Origin: Amoebophrya sp. AT5.2
Taxonomy: Eukaryota > Sar > Dinophyceae > Syndiniales > Amoebophryaceae
Length of the DNA stretch: 34,904 nt
Direction of reading: 5' to 3'
NCBI GenBank assembly: GCA_005223375.1
Contig: RXOD01003952.1
Location: 1-34,904 of the forward strand
The notes under the pieces were generated by a model. That model did no database searches. It saw only the letters and a list, made by a program, of their open reading frames with translations, and was not told the DNA's origin. Of this stretch, positions 10,101 through 20,611 are shown piece by piece (within the stretch, counting starts at the first letter, position 1; each line of letters starts with the position of its first letter). Made by a program: the position numbers and the translations under genes.

Positions 10101-13100
10101 AGGTCGGCGCTTCCTCGACGACCAACCGGACGGTCCTAGTTGACCTCGGGCAGTGCGATTTCGACCAGAAGGCGCAGAACATGTCGGTGTTTTTCGCCAG
10201 CCTCTGCCTCTTCAGGGTGGCGGGGCAGACGCTGCAGCAGCCGGTCGCGCTGCACGCCTCGACGAAGCTCGTCTTTGAGGTGTGCGACGTGGAGAGTTTC
10301 CCGCTGCTGCGCCTGTTTCCCGTGGAGCGGGCCGCAAAACTTGGTTCCGAACGAAGCGCCTGCTCTGCCGATGACGGCATGCACGATGAAGACGCGCGGA
10401 CTGAAAACGACACCGCGGGCGCGTTCGACGACGAGAGGCTGCCGTTCCCGCGCTTGCGCGCACTGCAAGAAGGGCAGCCGGCGGAGCGTGGCAGGGGGAT
10501 GGATGTGGAAGGCGGCCGACCCGGTGCCGCGATCGAGGACGACGCCGTCGTGGAGGCTATCCGCGAGGACCTTCGCGGCCTCTTCGCGAAGTTCGGCACG
10601 AAAGGCCTCTGCCACGCTGCGGGTGCGGCGGCAGGGGACTCTTCGTCTCCAGCTGCCGGTCAGGGTGCAGCGTCCTCGTCCGGACAGGCTCTGGTCGCGC
10701 ACTTCCCTTTTTCGCACACGGCGCATTCTCTCCAGCACATGATCGCAGTGCTGCAGCGGGTTTTCCCGCTGCTGTGCGACCAACCGGCGCGTGTCGCCGA
10801 GCTGCTCCGAAGAACAGTTCCGCTTCCGCCGCCCGTCGTGCTGCTCGTCGGTGAGACTGGGACGGGGAAGACGTACTGCCTCCAGAAGCTGCTAGAGCTG
10901 CTGCTGCGCGCAGAAGTGCTCGACATGGAGATGCGCGTGCTGCCGCTGAACAGTGCGTGGAGCGAGGCCCAGCTGCTCACCTACGTCAAGCACAACGTGG
11001 TTCCGCGCAGCAAGCGGCAGGTGCACTTCGTGATTCTGGACGAGGTGAACACGTCGCGCGCGCTGGATTTCTGCAAATACCTGCTCAGCGACCGACGGTA
11101 CGGCTCCGGCAAAAACATGGAGGCACTGCCGGCAAACGTGATCTTCCTCGCGACCTGCAACCCGCACTCGGGAGGTGGAGCGACTTCGATCTACGACGTT
11201 TTCGCGCTCCCCCCCACGCTGAAGGAGTGCGCGGTCGAGTTCCCGCCGGTGACGGAAGACCACATGCGGTCGTACTTGCGACTGCGGCAGGCGAAAACCG
11301 GAAGTGCTGATGTGGGCACGTTCGAATCGGGCCTCGATCTGGCCGAGATGGTGCTGCAGTGCCAAAACCTCGTTGCAGAGAAACGAGTCGCGGGGGCGCG
11401 CATATCGCTGCGCGACGGCGTGCGCTGTTTCCGGCTTCGCGAAAACCTGCAGGAAGTACTCATCCCGCCGCTGGTGGAGACCGGGCTTTTACGGCGCGGT
11501 CGTGGTTCCCACGGCATGTGGGCCGCGGTCCTGGCGCTGTACTTGTCGTATGGAATCCAGATCGAGCCGCGCGCGGCGTTTTTTGCACGCGTTGGGCAGC
11601 CGGCGCAGAGCTTCATCGACGGCCTGATGCGCGCGCTGCTGCAGCACGTGTGCCCGCCCGCCTCTGTCGTGCAGACGGAATCGTTGCGCGAAAACTTTCT
11701 GGTGCTGGTGTGCTCCACGGTGACGTGCCAGCCGTGCCTGCTGCTCGGCGACGAGGGCGGCAGTAAAACGTTGGCGATCAGCCTGCTGCTCCAGGCCGCG
11801 AAGGGACCGTTCTCGCCCTACCCGCTGTTTCAGCTGCTGCCGCGCGTGCAGCCCTTCCGCCTGCAGCTGACGGAGACGACCACCGCCACGCACCTGCGAA
11901 AGCTCACCGGCTGCGTCGAAGATTGGATCTCGCGGCAGGACTACTCGGCCTCCAGCGGTCGCGCAGGACACTACAACGCGTCCAGCAGCGGTCGCGCGCC
12001 GGTAGCGCTCGTCATCCTCGAGGAGCTGGGCATGGCCGCGGGCGCTCCGGGAAAACCTTTGAAGGCATTGCACGGCCTGCTCGACCTGCCCTTTCTGACG
12101 CCAGGCCGCGCCGAATTCGCGTTCGTGAGTACGTCGAACTACCTCAAGGTTTGCTCCGTCGGTGCCGCGCGGGCGAACAGCCCGGGTCAGCCGTCGAACG
12201 GTTCGCCCGGATCAGCTGTGCCGATCGACCCGGCCTTGCGGAGCCGATTGCTCGTGTCCTGCACACAACGTCTGTCGGAAGAACAGCTCGTCGAGTTTTG
12301 CGTACGGCTCTACCTGCAGAACAGAGGTAAAGCTGCACCTGCGTCCACGGCCTCGAGCAGCTCTGCCGCGAACGGCGGGAGCGACGTGTGCGAGCGCGCG
12401 GTCCGGGCCGTTTGCGAGATGCAAACGTCACAGGGACCTCGCCGGGCGAGGCTGTACGTGCGCGACCTGATGGCGTTCGCGCGTGCGCTGGGGGCCGCCG
12501 CGACCGATGAAGCGACCGAACCGGGCGTCGCGGTGCGAGACGCCTTCTGGCTGCACCTGCAGGGCCTGCGCGAGCAGGAGACCGCTTCACGCTGGAAGGA
12601 GGTCCAGTACAAGCTGGGTCTCTCTGACTTAGCCTCTGCAGCCTCGCTACCGCGCGCGATGGTGCTGGCAAAGGCGCTAGCGGGCCGTCGCAAAACTGCG
12701 AACAATTATGGTGCCGCGGGAGCTGCTTCCGCGACGAAAGCGTCGACGGACGGGGCGATCGTGCGCCACCTGCTGTTGCCGTACAAGGGGGTCGCTGACG
12801 TCGGGAGTGCGCTGAACGCAGTGCAGTGCGCGCTGGCTGCCACCGGTTGCGGGGACGGGAAGCATGTGGCCTTCGTGCGGTTCGACCCGGGACGGGGGGA
12901 CTGCCACGCGCCGAACACGCACGAGCACAAGCTGTACGAGGTGCTACTAGACGTGAAGTTGGCGCTGGAGGGAGGGAAGGTGCTGGTCGTGTTGAACCCG
13001 ACGCGCGCCTTCCTGGACGCGCTGCACGCTGTGCTGAACGCGGATTACTACAACGACACCGGAATGCATTTGCAAAACGCAGCATCTTCCGATGTCGAGA

Positions 13101-16100
13101 CGGATGCAGCAGCCGCCGGTAGTCGTGATGTCTCCGCGGTGGAGCAGAGGGGAGCGACCACAGCTGGACCGTCGAGTGCGAAGACGACAACGACAATCAG
13201 CTACAACTGCCTGTATGAGCCGATCGTGATCCACAACGCGGCTCGAATCGTGCTGGTTGCGCACCAGCGCGAAGTGGAGTCGCACTACCGCTCGCCGCTT
13301 CTGTCGCGGTTGAGCATCGTGCACAGCGACGGGGACGCGCCGGAGTGCGCGGCCATGTCAGCTGCGACCGGAGCGTCGGCGAGGGTCTTTTCCTTTTCGC
13401 CCCCCGCAGCGCCAGAAGTGCAATGCGGTCTCGTAGCTGGCGAGACGGACGGTGGGCAAACTGAGGACGGTGCCGGAAGTCGAAAAGAAGGGACACGTAC
13501 GTCGCCATTGAGCATCGCTTCACCCGAGATTTTGCGGCAGCTGGACACGACGCTAGAAAGCGTCAAGAGAGACTGTGAAGAGCCCCTGGAGCAGCAGAGC
13601 TCCGCGCGGTCGTCGATCACCGTCGTTTTCACGCGGGAGCCGTCTGGGGTAGCGTCGGAGCTGCGCGAACTCGCATCTACTTCGGCAAAAAACACAAACA
13701 GGAGCGAGCTGCACCTGCTGCGCGCGGCGGATTTCGGCGATTATTTGGCGTTTCAGCAAGAACTGGACGCGCTCCGGAGGGCTGCCCGGAAGGTGCTGCT
13801 CATCGTGGACTTGTTCGGCTGTACTCCGGCGCAGACGCTGGACTTCGCGCTGTCGCTGGATCTCGCCGGTCCCATCTCCTTGCGGGACGAGAGCTTTACC
13901 GCGGCGGGGGGCTGCGTACTGCTCACGCAGCAGAAACTGCCGAAGAAAGTGTTGCTGCTGTGCCCACCGCTCTTCAGCAGTCTGCTGCGCGTCGCGGCGA
14001 CGGAAGAGCGCGCGGTGCGCTTCGTCTTTGTGGACGAACTGAAGCGGCACCGGCCGGAGTTTGGCCCCCTGGAAAACTGGTTCCGTTCACCAAGCGTTAT
14101 GCGGGAGCAGCTCGTCGAGCCGACCGTGCGCGACATGTTGAAAAACCTCCGTCCAAAGACGCAGAAAGAAGAGGAGGGAGCGGAAAAGTTCCTGCGCATC
14201 GTGCTCGATTTTGCGTGTCCGATGATAAACGACACGCCGGAAGAGGAAGACAGCGGCGAAGAGATGGAACAGAGAAATTCGCAACAGCAAGAAATTTCCA
14301 ACAGGAGCATGCTGGAAACGATCAGGTGCATCGATCTGCGGCCGTCCGACCTGGACCGGATCGGCTCCGTACGACGGTTTCTTTTGGAATTTGTGGTAGT
14401 GGCGGTTCGCAACGCGTGCGCGGCCGCGCGTCCGTGGCTCGAATCGTACCTGGAGTCCAAAAAATTTTGGGAGGCGAGACATGCAGCAAGAAGCTTTTTT
14501 CGCAAGTACGATCGGCTAAACCATGCCATCCTGCAGCACTCGATTGTTGCGCCGTGGCTGCGCAAGTTCCGGCGGCGTGACAGAAACGCCCTGGTGCGCG
14601 AGGTGCAGGCCTCGTTCGATGGTGTGACCCTTCCCGTGCTTCCCCTGAAGCGGCCCTCTGCATCTGCAAACCCGGGGACCGCCACCTACGTCGGGGACGT
14701 AGGGGGCGCGACACCTGGGTCGACTACAACGGAAGCGGCGCGGCGATACTTTCCGTTCGTGCCCGAAATTAGGGCGGCGCTCGAGCAAGCGGAAAAACTG
14801 AAGGAAGTCCGGACGGCCGCACAGGTCCGCGACGTGCTGGCGTCGGCATTTCCGCAGAGCGAGCTGGCAGAACCATTGAAGAACCTTCATCTCGGTACGC
14901 AGGATGACGGCACCCTGACACTTTTCCGTGCGATTGCACACGGGCTGGTAGAGAGCTGGTTTGCCGCCGATGGTGAGGATTATTGCACGGGGCGTGAGGC
15001 AGATCCGTCGGGTTGCGTCTCGCTGAGTGTGGCGCTGGCGAGAATGCTCGTCGACACTTTGCTGCCATTCCACGGACTGCATGCCGCTCTGGCAACGCTT
15101 CTGCAAAACCGCCGAAGCCTACGAGTGTTGCGATTCGTGGAGGCCTTCGTACAGATCGAACATGGAAACGCTTCCGCAGGCATGACGAGCGATGGCGTTG
15201 CCAACTTCCATTGCACTGACGTCAACGACAACACGCAAATGGAAAGGATGATTCTGGGGCTGCTGGGCGCGTGCTTGTTCCGGCTGCGAACCGACAGAGA
15301 GCACTACGTAGTCTCAGTAGCGCGGCCGTGCAGGGAGGCGATGCACGTTTCCCCGTCCGCGTTTCTTGCGAGCGAGCGGTCGTTTCGGGAAGTGCAGGAG
15401 CTCGGGCAGTATCACGATCTGTCTGTGATACCTGGCTGGCCGGATGCACGACTCTTTCTGTGGAGCGGCCTCGTGGGGATTGCGCAAAAAGCAGCATCGG
15501 ACCACAAACACACACGAACGCATCGGGCCATCTGCGGATCCGGGTTTTACGGTGGCGGAAGTACTCGTAGTGGAAGCTTCGCGAACAACGGCGGTCGTGT
15601 CCAAAAAATGGTGAACGCCTCGCCTGTAAGTGAATTTCTTCCTACTCTCCGCGACGCTGTGGCTGGGGAGTCGACTTCTACCGGCGATTCGGATATGGAC
15701 GTCGATATGACAGCAACAAACGGAACGACGACAGGGAGCGGAGAGCTGCTCCACATAGCAACGATCGCAGCGTCACTGGCAGCGCGCTGGCCGTCCGATG
15801 CGGAGGAGCACGCGTGGCTGCGCAATTTTCTAGCGCTTGAGAACGGTGAAGGCGATGCAGCATTTCGCGTTCTTTTGTTCGCGCTTGTGCAGCGCGATCA
15901 GTTCACCGGTCACGCAATGCCGCAGCACAGCATCCACTCGCAGCTCATGTTGCAGCGTCGGATCGAGTTTCTCGAACATGTGACCGCGGATTTCGTTTGC
16001 CTGGAACACCGGACCCGGGGGATGATTTCTGCGGCAGCCAGCATCGGCCATTGTTTGCGCGTCGTCCTGGCGGAGAACTTCCGAGCCTGTTCGGGCAACA

Positions 16101-19100
16101 CCCCACTCGCCAGGCTGAATACTCTCGCGAAACGTCTTGTTCCGTCTCTCGAAAAGCTACTCGAAAAGCGAGTCAGCAGCAGTGGTGCGCTGGACGTAAA
16201 GGAAGGCGACCGCAATTTTATGTGGGCGATTGCTAACCCCTTAGTCACGGAGTTTGTGGCTGCCGTGCAGGAATTCCGCGACGATCCGTCTATCACAGAA
16301 GAGCACATACGAGCTTTAACATCCGCCGAGTCCTGGCGGCCGTTGCGTCGCCTTCTGGCTCTTTTTTTCGGCTCGCTCTCCCACCACAGCATGCGGCATG
16401 TAGGAATCAGGACTCCCGAAGCCCAGGCGGCCTTTGCAGAACTCGGGCGTCCTATCCAGAATTTTTTCATGCGGCTACTTCTCATTCGCATTGGAAAAGT
16501 GGACCTCAGTCGGTTCCAATTCCTCAAGCAAATGCAGAGCGGCGCGTCGGAAAACAACCATCTGTTGAATCAGGAGGTAGGGAAGGCGATCCAGTTCTTC
16601 AAGGTGCGTCCCGGCGGCGACGCTGTGGCCCGACACGACGAGGCCATGATGGCGGGCCTTCGAGTCTTACCCGGGTTCGACGCACATTTGCAACGCGTTT
16701 TCGATCAGTCGGCCACCGTGGAACGGCGATCTCATCTTTGGCAGCAGGCTCTGAACCATGCGAGCTCGGACCTCCCGGGCCACCTGCGATACCGCTTCGG
16801 CACTGAGATAAATACGGGGGTGCTCAACCTCCACGAGTCGCTCGAGGGCCTCCGGGTGCCGATCGCGCTATGGATGGCGCGGCTAGCGTTCATGTACCAG
16901 AACGCAGGAAACGAGCGTGGGCTCCAGCCGGTATCGCCGTTCCTGCGGCTGTTCCGCCGCCGAGAGGAAGCGGTGAACGCGACGGTGATGATCGGTCAAC
17001 CAAACTCAGGGCTGGAAGACATGATCGCCAATCTGAGGACAATGGGGGGAAGGAAAATATACCGCTGCGACTGCGGCGAGCCCTACATGATCGGAGAGTG
17101 TGGCCGAGCGATGGAGGAGCGGCAATGCTCTCAGTGTCGTGGAGTGATTGGTGGACGAGATCATGAGCTGACGCGCAACCACGCGGAGATTAAACCGAAC
17201 ACGGCTGACGTGCTCACTTTCGGCTTCGGCGACGACATTTCCGCGCAGCATCAAAGCACCACGGTGCGGAATTTCACGCCATTCATGTGGCGGATGTCGC
17301 AGATTCTGCAGCTGACGCCGCTCGTAGTGGCTACAAACGACGGATCGCAGCCGGAGGAGAAGTACTTGCGGTGGTTCCGGAACCACGTCGCAAAGCTGCA
17401 GGAGATTGCGGGCGGCGTCGATCCGGAAAAAGTCGCGAGACTGCTCGTGCACGTTATTTGCAGCACCCGGGACGGAATTGCCAACACTGAATTTGCGGGC
17501 GTGCATACGCAGAAGAAGCAAAACCGGGAGCATTACGAGCGCCAGTTTTGCCACTTTTTTCGCGAAGCCTGTCCGTCACTTTGCGTCCCCGATCCAGTGG
17601 GCGGGGTAGCGGACATCCTCCGCGAAATGGAAGACCGGCTGGACAACGCGGAGGCGACGCCCGCCGCGAAGTTTGAGGAGAGCACATTGAAAAAAGCCTT
17701 TGCCTCGGGCCTCGGGGCCGAGAGGGAGGCTGCCTTCCGCGCGTTCCAGCCCGAGTATTTTCCCATCCCGAGTGTCGACGCCTTGCGGCAAAAATCCGGT
17801 ATCGAGGTTATGGAGGCCGCCTGGAAGAGCCTGCAAGAAACATGCAAGACAGGAGAAGTTCTGGAGCGAATGTTTCCTTTTGCGCACTGCGTTTTCTCGA
17901 AGGACCACCTGGACGCCTACGGGAAGCAGATGGACCCCTTTGCTCGTCTAGCGCAGGGGCTTGGCGTTATCTTTTCTCAATCGTTGGGGCGGATTGACCA
18001 ATCCGGCATGACGCGCGCGGGCGCAGCGCTGACGCTGCGGGAGGCGTTTTCGTCAGCTACGCGGACTTCGATTTGTTCTCACGCGAGCTCTTCGGGTGCT
18101 GTGTCGATTGACGATTTTGAAAAGACCTGGAACGACGCGCGGCAAGTGCGTGTGGATTTCGAGTGCCAGCAGGACATCGAATTGCCACTGATGGAAGCGT
18201 CTAGAAGTGAAGAGCCAGGCGGTCAGGTGCGGCGGTTTCTGCCTATCGAGAACGATACTCGCTCGTCCTCGTACCGCTCGTACGGGCTGCTGCTTATCAG
18301 CGCGCTGGCGAGTCAGCACAACGATTTCCTGCAGCAGCTGTTTGGGGAGGTGCACAGTCCTGCGGCGCGTGCTGATTTTTCGGGGCACCGTGCGTCCCGA
18401 AGTGCCACCCCTCTCAACGTGTTTCAAGAAGTCGCCACCTGGAACGGCAAAACCAACGACGGCCACCTCGAAACGACCTCCCTGAAGCGGCAAATACTGC
18501 GCGCCCAGTTCGACGTCGAGGGCCTGCGTGAATGTGTGAGGCGGGTGGAGGCGGAGCAGTCGTTTTTGTTCCACGCGAGCAGCATGCCCGCGTCGGCGAA
18601 CCCGGCGGTCGTTCGGGAGCACTACCTGAAGCAGATGGCGCTTTTGGATGCCACGACTCGGGCCCGGTACGTGGCCGCGTGTCCCGGCGCCCGAGCGATA
18701 GTCTGCGTGCCGCCGCCCTTTCTCTTCCGGTCCGAGTCAAAAATTGAGCGACTGCAACAGGACCGGCTGCAGGAACCGCTGCAGAAGCTGGACGTGGACC
18801 TCGAGGACGAAATAAGGAAGAGCTTAGTGCAGGCCGCGGCGCAAGCGCGGAACACAGAGTCAGGTGGCAGCAGTAGTTCTTCAACCCCGATGAATAGAGG
18901 AGACGGCGCGGAAACTGAGAGCACGGGCACTTGTGCCTTTTTTGCGGAGCTCTTTTCGTGGGCGAATCGGCGCCAGCTCGAGATCGCTGCGGATGGCCAT
19001 CACTCGCCCGACGCGCCGCTGTTTCGACCGCGATCCGGGGACACACACCTTTTGGAAGGCGTTCGTGAACTGCACCTCTTTCGGAGGTTGCAGATTCGAC

Positions 19101-19654
19101 ACTACAACGCATTCGCAGACCTCCTCGAACGCGCGCGCAAGGAGTCTGTTGGCGGCGCTGCGGAGGCAGCAGCGTCGTCTCGCATCGATGCGCTGGACGG
19201 CTGCCGGGAAGCGCTGACCGAGCAGCAGAGGACCTTCATTCGCGAATATCTAGCCGTGTCCGACCGAGAGAGGAACGAGGAGTTTCGGAGCGCGTTGCTG
19301 GACATAGCGAAGAGCCTGAGTGACAACCAAGAACGAAAGCAAGCGCTGCGAGACTGGCTCTGGACTATCGACGCGGACGAGCTGAAGAGAGCAATTCCGT
19401 CTGGCACACAGCTGTCGCAGCTGAAGGCGGTGTTCGATGAATTTTCATCCGTGTCCGGAAGTGCGAGCGCACCACGTAGCGATGCGTTGGGGAATCCGCA
19501 AAAAAGTCGGGATGGGCAAGGTGCGGTCTCGCGGCTAGCTCAGATGGAGGTGGAAGATGTAGACAAGGACGTGGATATCGATATGCGGGATAGCGATGAC
19601 AGCGGCAGGCGAGCGAGAAAACGGCCTCGCATTCTTCGAGATGACACATTGTAA
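4111..19654 (+). CDS. RNF213 (mysterin)-like giant AAA+ protein with RZ zinc finger
   Basis: Two exons, about 5,138 residues, close to the 5,207 I recall for human RNF213. The ATG follows an in-frame TGA (4087-4089) and has A at -3 and G at +4. Residue numbers are approximate. The N-terminal 1,300-1,900 residues are poorly conserved. A degenerate AAA unit has P-loop GPPLCGKT (K~1919). The first strong AAA unit has Walker A GETGTGKT (K~2211), Walker B ILDEVNTS (D/E ~2268-2269) and a CNP sensor, as in RNF213. The next has GDEGGSKT (K~2510), an LRENF lead-in and ILEELG in place of the usual LDE(I/V)G. Further RNF213 signatures follow, such as SPLLSRL before an Asp-rich turn. An RZ finger lies at ~4277-4309. 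I find no RING. The tail is acidic and ends in a basic cluster (RRARKRPR) that could be a nuclear signal. The family predicts ATPase-coupled E3 ubiquitin ligase activity. Ligase activity here is inferred. Confidence 0.92.
5797..5820 (+). repeat. 9-bp in-frame tandem repeat
   Basis: gaaatccaa is repeated twice and followed by gaaatc, encoding EIQEIQEI at about residues 563-570 of the RNF213-like protein. It lies in a helical stretch and keeps the frame, so it is probably a tolerated slippage expansion. Confidence 0.8.
7983..8109 (+). other. Intron 1 of the RNF213-like gene (boundaries uncertain)
   Basis: The first long frame stops at TAA 8050-8052 and the second opens after a stop at 8042-8044 in another phase, so an intron (or frameshift) is needed. 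The preferred model uses CAG|GTACTA at 7983 and ACACAG|A at 8109. It is 127 nt and phase 2, keeps an Arg codon at the junction, and has a pyrimidine-rich stretch at about 8061-8095. The alternative is TCG|GTAGTG at 8032 to CCCAG|GTT at 8164, 133 nt and phase 0, with a poorer acceptor. The downstream frame has no ATG near its beginning, which argues against two separate genes. Confidence 0.6.
10745..12350 (+). other. Two active-type AAA+ units of the RNF213-like protein
   Basis: The first unit runs from about 10780. Its Walker A GETGTGKT is at 10850-10873, Walker B ILDEVNTS at about 11033-11056, and the sensor segment LATCNPHS near 11150, followed by ALPPTL. The second unit runs from LRENF (about 11680), with Walker A GDEGGSKT at 11747-11770, Walker B ILEELG near 12014-12031, then PLKALHGLLD and a STSNY sensor. 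The order and the spacer motifs match the two ATP-binding units of RNF213 (AAA3 and AAA4 in the human numbering). Assignment rests on motif recognition, not on alignment. Confidence 0.85.
17051..17170 (+). other. RZ-type zinc finger (RNF213/ZNFX1 class) with altered ligand
   Basis: Encodes CDCGEPYMIGECG, then AMEERQCSQC, then GVIGG and RDH. Cysteines fall at about residues 4277, 4279, 4288, 4297 and 4300, with a histidine at 4309. The spacing and the words IGECG, AME and IGG are diagnostic of the RZ finger. The family normally has C-P-N-G-H-P-Y at the start. Here the His is Glu, and the third position is Cys instead of Asn. The extra Cys may replace the missing zinc ligand. Confidence 0.88.
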
Positions 19655-20611
19655 GCACATTGTTGGGGGTCTTACCGTAGCATATGTCTAATCGAGGTCC
19701 TCGTCGTCATAAAAAATATAAAAAGATAAAGATGAGGAAGAGGATGACTACGGCCAATAAGTACGCATGTCGACGCATACTACCTAGGGTAGAAGGCCTT
19801 CGCGGCGTCAGTATGGCTGAAGTTTTGGTATTGGTGCTCGAATGCCTCCGCAAAAATCAGAGTTCATCTTGCTCAAAGTTGGTCCTTTACTACCTTCTCA
19901 CGAACTCATCACGTTGAACGAGACACCAGCGGTCCCACGAAGTCTATCTTCGTCTCATCCACTTCTCAATGGGGCCGCTATCGCATTCCTATCATTTTCG
20001 TGGAAACATCACTTAACGTGCTTGCCGGTCGTGCTTATTTTGGAAGGCAGACTTCTCGCGCTCTGCGACAACAAAATCCGGCTGATCTTCAAAAAGGACA
20101 CGTGGCTCGTCGTCTCTGGTCGACGTGAACTCGTGGCTCCTCGTCAATGCCGAATCTACCAATCACAGACATTTGCTCCAAAACGGCACGAATGCTTCTA
20201 GGTCTTCAACAGGTACAGGTACCAATTGCGCCAGTCGCCACAACAAAACAAAAGTAGCGAAATCAAACACCAATGCAGAAGCAAATACGGCCAACTAGTA
20301 CGTGACCACGGCTTCCCTTGCCCTTCACCAGATAACTCTACTGATGCCTGGAGCACGAACGCTACGCCAAACATAGTCATCCAGCTACAATCTTTCTTTC
20401 ACGCGCTTTATTAGGTCTGAGGAACATGCCAGCTCGAAACTTTTCATCCCAAGCAAGCAATCTCCGTGTCGACGCATCCGTATGATGATCATTGAAGCAT
20501 TTTCTTTTCCTGCCGTGCCCTCTCGCGCATGAAGCAAATACTTTCATCGGGACAATAAACGGAACTGGCCTAATAAATTTGTTCTGACCTCACGAGAATT
20601 AAATTTACGCA
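19655..20611. other. Intergenic region between genes A and B
   Basis: More AT-rich than the flanking genes. Just after the TAA of gene A is an A-rich stretch (about 19710-19735) that would suit a 3' untranslated region. Short frames at 19684-19917 and 19842-20201 have no recognisable content, and I see no splice link to gene B. No TATA-like element or polyadenylation signal stands out. An in-frame TAA at 20600-20602 precedes the gene B start. Confidence 0.5.

Noticed and set aside
12144..13196. 350-codon - strand frame opposite the RNF213-like gene
   Set aside because: Very Arg/Pro/Ser-rich and opposite a strongly supported coding frame.
19749..20306. Imperfect 21-bp direct repeat (tacggccaa...agtacg) in the A-B intergenic region
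   Set aside because: Only about 17 of 21 bases match, there are two copies, and no mobile-element features flank them.
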